Shown: piece after piece, positions 46,029 to 53,983 of the stretch | How positions within the stretch are numbered: the stretch's first letter is position 1 | Layout of the letters: each line of letters begins with the position of its first letter | Assembly (NCBI GenBank): GCA_965662195.1 | Contig: CBFIHA010000005.1 | Coordinates: 1 to 64,000 of the forward strand | Reading direction: 5' to 3' | From: UBA1268 sp965662195 | GTDB lineage: Bacteria; Planctomycetota; Planctomycetia; Pirellulales; UBA1268 | Length of the DNA stretch: 64,000 nucleotides | Position numbers and translations under genes: made by a program | The notes under the pieces: model-generated | Told to the model about the DNA's origin: nothing | Databases searched by the model: none | What the model saw: only the letters and a program-made list of their open reading frames with translations

Positions 46029-47183
46029 TCAGGCGATGCCGTCGAGTTCCTTCAGCCAGGCTCGAATCTCGTTTTCGTATTCACTGGCCAGGCCGCCCAC
46101 GATCAGTTGGCGATGGAAGCTGGCTGCCCCCTCCTTCATCAGGTCGGCGTCCTCAGCGCTGGGAAACCGCCGGTTGGGATCGGCGGCAACGAGTCCGCTG
46201 CAGAAATTCATCAGCAGCTCGTTGCAGCTGACTTCGCTGGGCAGAATCTGTGGCAGCCGGTGGGCCAGCGACCGCTTCGCCTCGAGCAGGTCGCGGAAGG
46301 AATTGAGCCCGGCGAACGGCGGCTGGCCGCTGAGCATCTCAATCAGCACATAGCCGAGGCTCGCCAGATCGGACCGGGGCGAGTGGTCCCGACCCTCGAG
46401 TACCTCCGGTGCGGCGTAGGCGGGGGTGCAGGTGCGGCTGGCCGGCAGCGTTGCCAGGGTAACGGCCGAGCCGATGTCGATGATTTTGGCGTTGCCGGTT
46501 CGCTTCACCATGATGTTCGAGCTCTTGACGTCACCGTGCAGAATGCCATCCCGATGAAGCGCCGCGAGCGCCGCCAGACACTCCCGCACGATGGCGATGG
46601 CGACTCCCGGCTTCAGCCGGGACTGCCGCGGTCCCGGCGTGACGATTACCCGATTGAGATAGTCCCAGCGATCTCCGGTCACGCAGGACCTGGTCTGGGC
46701 CAGCAGTTCCGGGGCCAGCAGCCGGGACAGGTCATAGCCGTCGATCCACTCCATCTCCATGATGCGGATCCGACGCTGTTCGACAAAGTTCTGGACGTCA
46801 AGCAGGTTGTCCTGCTGGATTTGGGCGACCTTGGCTGAGACGCGGGCGATCCGCTCCATCGCCTCGTCGTAGGCAGCCTCCGACTCGTAGCGTTCGGGTG
46901 AGAAAACTTTCAATGCCACCGGCAGGGTGAAGCCGTCGGTGCCGCGGCGGGTGGTCAGAAAGACGACGCCTTGCCCACCGGAGCCGAGCCGTCGGCCCAG
47001 CTTGTGATACTCGGTCCAGTTGAGTCGGCCGCCTTCGAGGACTTCACCGTAGCGGGAGAGCAATTCATCCGGGCAGCGGCCCCCGACCGTGCCACCGGCC
47101 GGAATGGTCGGTCTCCCCTCTTGAAAGACCGTCGTCGACATCGTGATATCGCTGCCGTCCATCGCGTCCATTGCCGCAGCCAT
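46029..47183 (-). CDS. Hanks-type serine/threonine protein kinase
   Basis: 384 aa; several Met codons at the start, with a close AGGAG before the first. Kinase motifs: Gly-loop LGRRLGSGGQGVVFL (residues 63-77), Lys in PVALKVFSP, alpha-C Glu region, catalytic loop ILHGDVKSSNIMVKR, DIG in place of DFG (KIIDIGSAVTLA), APE as AYAAPEVLEG and SDLASLGYVLIEMLSG. HRD is HGD, typical of non-RD kinases not needing activation-loop phosphorylation. No membrane helix, unlike many PknB relatives. It follows a D-2-hydroxyacid dehydrogenase by 39 bp on the same strand. Confidence 0.9.
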   Translation of the reverse strand: MAAAMDAMDGSDITMSTTVFQEGRPTIPAGGTVGGRCPDELLSRYGEVLEGGRLNWTEYHKLGRRLGSGGQGVVFLTTRRGTDGFTLPVALKVFSPERYESEAAYDEAMERIARVSAKVAQIQQDNLLDVQNFVEQRRIRIMEMEWIDGYDLSRLLAPELLAQTRSCVTGDRWDYLNRVIVTPGPRQSRLKPGVAIAIVRECLAALAALHRDGILHGDVKSSNIMVKRTGNAKIIDIGSAVTLATLPASRTCTPAYAAPEVLEGRDHSPRSDLASLGYVLIEMLSGQPPFAGLNSFRDLLEAKRSLAHRLPQILPSEVSCNELLMNFCSGLVAADPNRRFPSAEDADLMKEGAASFHRQLIVGGLASEYENEIRAWLKELDGIA

Positions 47184-47222
47184 GCTCCTGTGTGTGTCTG
47201 CCGTCAGCGCCAGTCAACCGGC

Positions 47223-48260
47223 TCAGAACGGAAGCGGCGGGCCGTCGGGTGACGGAAAGCCCAGCCGCTTGTCGACCGCATTGATCAGCGGCCGGCCCTG
47301 GGAATATCGTACGAGGTTCGCGCAGAACAGGTCGGTCATTCGGTCGATCCGGTGGGCAGACTGGCCTCCCACATGAGGGGTGATCAGCAGCCCGGGGGCA
47401 TCCCACAGCGGACTGTCGGCCGCCGGCGGCTCCTCTGGCGTAACGTCAAATCCGGCCGAATCGAGGTGTCCCGACTCCAGACCCGCAACCACGGCCGCCT
47501 CGACCACCAGGCCGCCACGGGCGACGTTGATCAGGATGCTGCCCGATTTCATGCGGGACACTGCCTCAGCGTCAATCATTTCGCGGGTCTGTGGGGTGAG
47601 CGGCGCCGCCAGGATGACGACGTCAGCCTCGGGCAGGAGCTGGCCGAGGGCAGCAGGGCCGGCTAGGTGGTCAAGCCCAGTGGCGGGCTGGTCGGGAAAG
47701 TAATCGGTGGCCAGCAGCCTGGTTTTCCAGGGGGCAAGGACCTCGGCCAGCCGACGGCCGTTGCCACCAAAGCCGACGAGCAGCACGGTACTGCCAGTCA
47801 GGTCGCCGGTGGGCCGCCGGATGAATTCTCGCTGCTGCTGCTGCCGGAGAAACAAGGGGATTCTCCGGGTGCAGGCGGTCACCAGTGCGATGGCCTGCTC
47901 GGCCACCTGATCGGCCAGCACGCCAGAGGCACTGGTCACCAGTACCTCCGAGGCGACCACGTCGGGCACCAGGCAGTGATCGAGGCCGGCTGCCGACGAC
48001 TGAATCCACTGCAGCCGGCCGGCTGAGATCGTCTCGGCCCACGGAACCGGCACCTTGGCATGGCCGCAGAAGATGTCAGCCGTTGGCAACTCGTCGGCGA
48101 TTCGTTCCTGACCGGCGTTGACTATTACGGCCGTCGGGCAGGCCTGCTGAATCTGCCGAAGATGCCGCTCAGCGACGGGAAAGCAGAGGACGATACGCGG
48201 GCTGAGCACGGGCGGCTGGCGTGGAGTGAGCAGGAGCGAGCAGTTGGTGCGAGGATTCAA
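47223..48260 (-). CDS. D-2-hydroxyacid dehydrogenase
   Basis: 345 aa. NAD-binding GSTVLLVGFGGNGRRLAEVL (GxGxxG) in the centre, catalytic Arg in NVARGGLVVEAA, Glu in GFDVTPEEPP and His in LLITPHVGGQSAHRI. It resembles phosphoglycerate/hydroxypyruvate-type dehydrogenases but is short of the ACT domain, so the substrate is a small D-2-hydroxy acid. The ATG at 48260 may be preceded by the true catalytic-domain start at RIVLCFPVAE (residue 22). Divergent from the DoxX gene. Confidence 0.88.
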   Translation of the reverse strand: MNPRTNCSLLLTPRQPPVLSPRIVLCFPVAERHLRQIQQACPTAVIVNAGQERIADELPTADIFCGHAKVPVPWAETISAGRLQWIQSSAAGLDHCLVPDVVASEVLVTSASGVLADQVAEQAIALVTACTRRIPLFLRQQQQREFIRRPTGDLTGSTVLLVGFGGNGRRLAEVLAPWKTRLLATDYFPDQPATGLDHLAGPAALGQLLPEADVVILAAPLTPQTREMIDAEAVSRMKSGSILINVARGGLVVEAAVVAGLESGHLDSAGFDVTPEEPPAADSPLWDAPGLLITPHVGGQSAHRIDRMTDLFCANLVRYSQGRPLINAVDKRLGFPSPDGPPLPF

Positions 48261-48516
48261 TCACGGAATTGAGCCGAAGGCCGAAAGCCCTGACCGCTGA
48301 TGATCCTATAGTATTGATTATGCCGTTGAGGCGACTGGCGAAATAGGCCTCCGGCGCCCGACTCTGGATTTTCCGCATTTTTTGTGGGAGAAAAAGGTCG
48401 GATCGCCGGCGCGAAACGGTCGCGGGCATGTCGCCTGGGACCGGTGTGGTGCTGATCGGCGGTGTTGCGACATAGGATTAAGATGGCGGAGGCACCGTCA
48501 GCAGAGTGGAGATTGT
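48261..48516. other. divergent intergenic region, candidate promoter only
   Basis: 256 bp between the dehydrogenase and DoxX genes. An AT-rich island at 48305-48325 contains TACTAT/TATAGG on the minus strand, a possible -10 for the dehydrogenase. No gene, repeat copy or terminator found. Confidence 0.4.
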
Positions 48517-49479
48517 ATGAACTGGACTCGAACCACCGTGTTGGCCGCGGCGGCACTGACGTTCCTCAGAATAGTGATCGGTCTGCACTTCTTCCTCGAG
48601 GGGGCGAGTCATCTTCGGGACCCCGCCTGGTCGAGTACCGGCTTCCGCAAGGCAGCTGTCGGCCCGCTGGCCGATTTCCTCCGCGCCGATCTGCCCGAGG
48701 TTGGCGATTGGACACAGACCCTCGGCACCGTTTCGGCCACCGCCCTCGACGATGTCGAGGGGCCAGCGGACGCCTGGCGGGCATCGGTCGTGGATGGCTG
48801 GCGGCGGCTCTGGCAGCGGCGGCTTGAGCTGCTGGCGGCCTCCGGCTGGTCGGCCGACACCGCTGCGGCCGCTGCGGCCGAGGCGGCGATCGACGAGGCC
48901 GACAAGAAGCTCTCCGAAATGCTTGCCGAAGACCGGTATGACCTACTCGAGTACCGTCGCCAAAGGCAGCGACTCGCCGAGATGGAGGCTTCGGCGATGG
49001 CTCGTGATCTGCCCTACCTCCGCAAGCGGATTGCCGACAAGCGGCGGGAGCTTGAGTCGCAGGCGGCCGGCTGGATGAGTCAGGCCGAGGCAATTGGCGG
49101 CGAGGTTGTCATCGCCTGGGATCGTCCCCTGTCGGCCAGCGAGCGGCGGCTGGCGGCGACTGCCGTTGAACCAACCCGGCTCTGGAAGGCCGACCGCTTC
49201 GTCAGCTGGGCGCTGGTGACGATTGGGGCCGCCCTCGTGCTTGGACTGCTGACCAAGTTCCACGCGGTGGGTGGCATCTGCTTTCTGCTGTCGGTTGTGG
49301 CCTCACAGCCGTTCTGGCTGCCGGCTGCCCAGGCGACCTATGAACAGTGGGTCGAGATCGCCGGCCTCCTGGTGCTGGCATCGGTGCCGACCGGAGGCTG
49401 GACCGGCCTCGACTATTTTCTCATGCCCTTGGTGAAGGGCTGTTGTCCATTCAGCGGCTGCCGCCGTGATGCTTCCTGA
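48517..49479 (+). CDS. DoxX-like membrane protein with central helical domain
   Basis: 320 aa from ATG 48517 (GGAG upstream). The first helix LTFLRIVIGLHFFLEGASHL and the last two (FVSWALVTIGAALVLGLLTKF, VGGICFLLSVVASQPFWLP) with a fourth near the end form the DoxX four-helix pattern. Inserted between helix 1 and 2 is a hydrophilic region of about 160 residues rich in charged helix (RRQRQRLAEMEASAMARDLPYLRKR, given split: RRQRQRLAEMEASA, MARDLPYLRKR). Such large DoxX proteins are common in planctomycetes. The Gfo/Idh gene follows by 63 bp. Confidence 0.85.
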   Translation: MNWTRTTVLAAAALTFLRIVIGLHFFLEGASHLRDPAWSSTGFRKAAVGPLADFLRADLPEVGDWTQTLGTVSATALDDVEGPADAWRASVVDGWRRLWQRRLELLAASGWSADTAAAAAAEAAIDEADKKLSEMLAEDRYDLLEYRRQRQRLAEMEASAMARDLPYLRKRIADKRRELESQAAGWMSQAEAIGGEVVIAWDRPLSASERRLAATAVEPTRLWKADRFVSWALVTIGAALVLGLLTKFHAVGGICFLLSVVASQPFWLPAAQATYEQWVEIAGLLVLASVPTGGWTGLDYFLMPLVKGCCPFSGCRRDAS

Positions 49480-49542
49480 GCGATCTGGCTGCCTGCCACC
49501 AACCACATTCGATCCCCTGCTGCGAACCGGAGAGAGCCCACG

Positions 49543-51228
49543 ATGAATCTGACACCCGAACAGAAGACGATCGGCAAAGAAAACTTCAACGACGCCGTGG
49601 CGATCACCCGCCGCGACTTCCTCTCGGGCACGGTTGCCGCCGGCCTGGCGACCGGGGCCGGGCTGGGCTCGATCTACTTCGGCTACGGCGCGAGCGTCGG
49701 TGATCCGCTGCGGGTTGGCGTCATCGGCACCGGTGATGAGGGCAGCGTGCTCATCGGGGCCCACAATCCCGACTATCTCAATGTCGTCGCAATCGCCGAT
49801 ATCCGTCCCTACAACGTCTTCCGCGGATTCCACGGTGACATCTCCAGTCCCAACGCTCAGCGGGTTCGGCCCGGCCTGATGGCGAAATACGGCTGGAAGA
49901 CCGAAGATGCCGCCCGCAAAAAGGTAAAGGTCTACGGGGCCTACGAGGAGCTGCTGGCCGATGACGAGATCGAGGCGGTCGTGATCGCCCTGCCGCTGCA
50001 CCTGCACGCTGAGGCGGCCATCAAGGCGATGCGGGCCGGCAAGCACGTGCTGACCGAGAAACTGATGGGCCACTCGATTTACGAGTGCAAGGAGATGGGC
50101 CGCACCGCCAAGGTGACCGGCAAGCTGCTGGCAACTGGCCACCAGCGGCACTACAGCGTGCTCTACGACAACGCCGTCCACACGATCGGCGACGCCCGCC
50201 TGATCGGCGATGTCCATTCAATTCGGGCCCAGTGGCATCGCGGCAATCTGCCCGGCAAGGACAGCTGGAAGCCGCCCCTGCCCGGTGATGAGTCGCTGGT
50301 CAAGAAGCTGGCCAGTTGGAAGCAGCGGCTGGAACAGTCGAAGCCGGCTGAGATCGACATCTGGACCAAGCGGGTAGCCCAGCTTGAGGCCCAGCTCGAG
50401 GACAGCGGCGTCGATGCCGCCACCTATGGCTACACCGAAATGACACTGCCCGACGGGGCCCCCCGTTCGCCGCTGGAGGAGCTGATCCGCTGGCGGCTCT
50501 GGAACCGCACCGGCGGCGGCCTGATGGCTGAGCTGGGCAGCCACCAACTCGATGCTGCCGGCATCTTCATCTCGGCGATGCACGGCAAGGGGAAGAAGGT
50601 CAAGCCGCTGACGGTGACGGCTCTGGGCAATCGCAGCATCTTCCCGGCCGACCGTGAGGTCGATGACCATGTCTATTGCATGTACGAATATCCTGCACCG
50701 GGCTACGACGAAGACCCCAACAAAAAGATCGTGGTGACCTACTCGTCCATCAACGGCAACGGCTTCGGCGGCTATGGCGAGGTGGTGATGGGCACCGAAG
50801 GGACGCTGATCCTCGAGCAAGAGCAGGACGTGATGCTCTACACGGGCTCTTCCCGTGACACGCGGGTGACGGTTGGCAAGTCCAAGAGCGGCGCCCCCGT
50901 GCTCGACACCACCGAGAGTGGCGGCGCGGGAGCCGTGGCAGCGGTGTCGGCCACGCCGGGCGATGCCGCCCCCCCGTCCCGCGGCTACACCGAGGAGATG
51001 GAGCACTGGGCCTGGTGCATCCGCAACCCCGACCCTGCCAATCAGCCCCGCTGCAAGCCCGAGGTGGCGTTGGCCGACGCCGTCATCGCCCTGGTGAGCA
51101 ATATCGCGCTGGGCAACACCGAGCAGCAGCCACGGATTTCGTTTGAAGCTGACTGGTTTGACATTGATAGCGATGTGACACCGGAAGGTGTCAAACCAGA
51201 CCTGAACCGCGACCGCTACCGCGTCTGA
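49543..51228 (+). CDS. Gfo/Idh/MocA-family oxidoreductase, Tat-exported
   Basis: 561 aa with GGAGAG before the ATG. Twin-arginine signal AITRRDFLSGTVAAGLATG (residues 21-39). NAD(P)-binding LRVGVIGTGDEGSVLIG, and the EKP motif is EKL (GKHVLTEKLMGH). Then H-x-x-x-Y in ATGHQRHYSVLYDN and a large C-terminal domain (LIRWRLWNRTGGGLMAELG, TGSSRDT). Sugar or inositol dehydrogenase-like enzyme acting outside the cytoplasm; substrate unknown. The preceding DoxX gene is often found beside this type. Confidence 0.92.
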   Translation: MNLTPEQKTIGKENFNDAVAITRRDFLSGTVAAGLATGAGLGSIYFGYGASVGDPLRVGVIGTGDEGSVLIGAHNPDYLNVVAIADIRPYNVFRGFHGDISSPNAQRVRPGLMAKYGWKTEDAARKKVKVYGAYEELLADDEIEAVVIALPLHLHAEAAIKAMRAGKHVLTEKLMGHSIYECKEMGRTAKVTGKLLATGHQRHYSVLYDNAVHTIGDARLIGDVHSIRAQWHRGNLPGKDSWKPPLPGDESLVKKLASWKQRLEQSKPAEIDIWTKRVAQLEAQLEDSGVDAATYGYTEMTLPDGAPRSPLEELIRWRLWNRTGGGLMAELGSHQLDAAGIFISAMHGKGKKVKPLTVTALGNRSIFPADREVDDHVYCMYEYPAPGYDEDPNKKIVVTYSSINGNGFGGYGEVVMGTEGTLILEQEQDVMLYTGSSRDTRVTVGKSKSGAPVLDTTESGGAGAVAAVSATPGDAAPPSRGYTEEMEHWAWCIRNPDPANQPRCKPEVALADAVIALVSNIALGNTEQQPRISFEADWFDIDSDVTPEGVKPDLNRDRYRV

Positions 51229-51296
51229 CTGCGGCGACCGGGCGGGTCGGTTTGTCTCAGCCACCCGCTCCTTCCCGGTGCGCACCTCGCTGATGT

Positions 51297-51324
51297 GTGA
51301 CAATTTCAACCGCTGGTGTAGACT
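51297..51324 (+). promoter_or_regulatory. candidate promoter of the toroid lipoprotein gene
   Basis: GTGACA (51297-51302), 16-bp spacer, TAGACT (51319-51324), 155 bases before the start. In a 250-bp intergenic region with no other gene. Confidence 0.4.
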
Positions 51325-51478
51325 CCCTCCCAGGCGGGGATGAGCCCTTAAGATGCGGGTGCGAAATTGATACGCAGAAGGTTTTCTAGCTTTCCAGCGA
51401 GTTGATGCCGCGGTTGCGCCAGAGCCAGCCAGGTTTTACGGCCACGCCGCAATCATCAACCAATCGAGGAGTTGATCG

Positions 51479-53746
51479 ATGTTGCTGCGTACTCCACAAA
51501 AAGAGCGTCCATCGGCTGTTCCGGCGGCCTTCCCCCTGTTCCGTTGGCGACCGCTTGTCCACGCGGCTGCGACGCTCTGTCTGCTTGGCCTCCTTTCCGG
51601 CTGCGGCAGCGAACCCCCGCCTCCCCCGGTTGTCGAGGCACCGCCGGAACCACCGCAGCCTGAGCCAATTGAACTTGGCACGCTGTCGCCCGTCGACCTG
51701 CTGCCTGCGGGCGCGGGAAAAACGAAGCTCTCGATTGAGCGTCGCGGGAACCGAGGAACGATTGAGGTAAAAGTCGGTGGTCTGCCGAAAGGCGTTTCTG
51801 CCGTTGCGGCACCGATTCCTGCCGACACAGCAAATGGTGAAATTCTGCTGAAGGCAACAGCTGACACCGGTGACGAAGAAGTGGTTGCTGAAGCGACGGT
51901 GACGGTCTCTGTCGGCGGGCTGGAGGCTTCCCAGCCGCTGAAGGTTCGCCTGAAGAAGGTGACGCGGCCGGCGTTCGGAAAGGCCCCCACCGTCTTGGTT
52001 CAGCCGGGAGGAAAGGGGGCTGTGAACATACCCCTGCAGAAAAACGGCTTTGCCGGTACCCTGCCATTGACGGTTGGCGGGGGCCGGAAAGACATCAAAG
52101 GAGAGGCGGTCGGTGGCGAAGAGCAGGTCAAGCTGACGGTCACTGCCGCAGAGGAAGTTCCCGATTGCAGCACGACCATCTCACTCACGACGTCGGCCTT
52201 TGGGCGGAAACTCTCGGTTGCAGTGCCGGTTGAGGTGGTTCGGTTTCCCTTCCGGGTCGATTCTTTCCGGGTTGTTGGGGTGAATCCGGGTGAGCGAGCA
52301 ACACTGAGTCTGCCCGTGCAGCGTTCCAAGTACGACGGGCCGCTCGAGGTCACTGTCGAGAATCTGCCGGATGGTGTCACGGTTGCCCCGGCGAAAGTCG
52401 CTGCAGGCGGAAAAGAGGTTGCCGTTGAATTCTCGGTTGCGACAGCAGCTCGCCCCAGCGTGCGATCCAGTCAGGTGGTGGCCAAGGGCGGGGGCATGGA
52501 GACCACGAACGCACTCGTCTTGAGGGTGCTGGCGGAGGATCAAGAGGAGTTGCCGGCGGGGATCATCGACAGCGAGGCAATCAAAGAAATCTACAACAAT
52601 GATCCCGCAAAGTCCGCACCACTCCGCCGCCGGGGTTCCATCGGTGGCCGATTGACGCTGGCGAGTAAACAAGCCCTGATGGACTTCTTTGGGGGAACGC
52701 CAGAGTCGCAAGATGCCGTGATGAAGGGGCTGGATTGGCTGGCAGGTTGTCAGCGGTACGACGGTTCCTGGGCATTGGACGGTTCGCAGGATGCAGCTGC
52801 TGGCGATGGGCAAGCGGCAAGCCCGCAGGCCAATCCCGTGGGGGCGACAGCCCTTGCCTTGCTCCCTTTTCTAAGCGAGGGGATCACCCACAATCGGGTG
52901 CCCGAGGGCCAGCCGGAACTCGCGCAGTACCAGTCTGTTGTCGAGCGTGGCCTGCTCTTTCTCGGCCAACTTCAGCAGCAGGGTGGACAGAGTGGTGAGT
53001 TGCCCGGTGGAATGTATGCTCATGCTCTGGCGACGATTGTATTTTGTGAAGCCTACGGCATCTCGGGCGATGACCGGCTTCGGCTCAACGCACAGTATGC
53101 GATCAAGTATCTGCTCAGTGCCCAGCACAATGCCGGTGGCTGGCGATACGGCCCTCGCCAGCCTGGTGACATGTCGGCCACGGGCTGGGTCTTTCTCGCG
53201 ATCCGCAGCGCCCAACTCACCGGCATTCCCGTCCTGCAGGATGTCCTGCGGCGGGCCGAACGGTTCATCGACACCTGTGCGGTTGGGCCGCCTGAGGCTC
53301 CAGGGTCGCGGTATACCTACCTGCCGACGGCTCCTGAGCGGCCTGAAAAGCAGAGTCTGACCGCGGCTGGGCTGCTCACGCGGGAGTACCTCGGCTGGAG
53401 ACGGGATGAGAACAATCTTGCCGTCGGGGCGGCGTATCTCATGAAGCATCAACCGCCAGAGCGGGCTTCAACAGTGGGCGATCTTTACTACTATTATTAC
53501 GCGACCCAGGTGTTGCACCATTTGGAGGGCGACGATTTTGATCTCTGGAATTACCGCATGCGGGAACATCTCTTGAGTAATCAGGAACAGGAGGGCGAGA
53601 CGGCGGGCAGTTGGAGCCCGCAGGGAGTCCCTCACGGAGATCGTGGCGGACGGATCTATGCGACGAGCCTTGCCATGTTGACCCTTCAGGTTTACTACCG
53701 GCACCTGCCGATGTACCGGCCCGTGAAGTTTGGCGGGGGAAACTAG
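51479..53746 (+). CDS. lipoprotein with Ig-like repeats and squalene-cyclase-like toroid
   Basis: 755 aa with GAGGAG before the ATG. Signal with lipobox TLCLLGLLSGCGSEPP (Cys near 42), Pro-rich linker, then three repeats of about 90-100 residues of beta-sandwich type (VEVKVGGLPKGVS..., LPLTVGGGRKDIKG..., LEVTVENLPDGVTVAP...). From residue 390 comes an alpha/alpha toroid typical of prenyltransferase/squalene-oxidase repeats: GLDWLAGCQRYDGSWALDGS, YAHALATIVFCEAYG, YLLSAQHNAGGWRYGPRQPG. The DxDD catalytic motif of true cyclases was not seen, so an envelope binding protein is likelier than a cyclase. A 3' hairpin follows (53759-53791). Confidence 0.88.
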   Translation: MLLRTPQKERPSAVPAAFPLFRWRPLVHAAATLCLLGLLSGCGSEPPPPPVVEAPPEPPQPEPIELGTLSPVDLLPAGAGKTKLSIERRGNRGTIEVKVGGLPKGVSAVAAPIPADTANGEILLKATADTGDEEVVAEATVTVSVGGLEASQPLKVRLKKVTRPAFGKAPTVLVQPGGKGAVNIPLQKNGFAGTLPLTVGGGRKDIKGEAVGGEEQVKLTVTAAEEVPDCSTTISLTTSAFGRKLSVAVPVEVVRFPFRVDSFRVVGVNPGERATLSLPVQRSKYDGPLEVTVENLPDGVTVAPAKVAAGGKEVAVEFSVATAARPSVRSSQVVAKGGGMETTNALVLRVLAEDQEELPAGIIDSEAIKEIYNNDPAKSAPLRRRGSIGGRLTLASKQALMDFFGGTPESQDAVMKGLDWLAGCQRYDGSWALDGSQDAAAGDGQAASPQANPVGATALALLPFLSEGITHNRVPEGQPELAQYQSVVERGLLFLGQLQQQGGQSGELPGGMYAHALATIVFCEAYGISGDDRLRLNAQYAIKYLLSAQHNAGGWRYGPRQPGDMSATGWVFLAIRSAQLTGIPVLQDVLRRAERFIDTCAVGPPEAPGSRYTYLPTAPERPEKQSLTAAGLLTREYLGWRRDENNLAVGAAYLMKHQPPERASTVGDLYYYYYATQVLHHLEGDDFDLWNYRMREHLLSNQEQEGETAGSWSPQGVPHGDRGGRIYATSLAMLTLQVYYRHLPMYRPVKFGGGN

Positions 53747-53909
53747 AGGCTGTCTGAAAAGGCGACCGTGGGCCTGAGAGCGAGTCGCCTTGGCCTCGGG
53801 CAAGGACGGCGAAGCAGCCAGGTTTGCAGATCTGGCGATTGAGCCGAACGTAGTTTGAGGGCAGATGAGCCGCTCGATGCCCGGGACTGGGTTTTCAGCG
53901 AAGAGCCCA
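53746..53909 (+). mobile_element. possible MITE-like element
   Basis: GAGGCTGTCTGAAAAGG begins at 53746, sharing the last G of the stop. Near 53909 the opposite strand reads GGGCTCTTCGCTGAAAACC, an imperfect inverted match (GGCT then TGAAAA). Inside lies AAGGCGAC (53759-53766) paired with GTCGCCTT (53784-53791), which may also act as transcript end. No transposase. The termini resemble IS-type ends but the call is tentative. Confidence 0.4.
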
Positions 53910-53983
53910 GCAGGGTGCGTTGCTCGGCCAGTCGCCGAACAGTGGCAGCGGCTGGCAAGCGTTCTTTGCACGCCGGTGGCCGA

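Noticed and set aside
45795..46838. 347-codon plus-strand frame
   Set aside because: Shadow of the kinase gene on the opposite strand; lacks any recognisable protein pattern.
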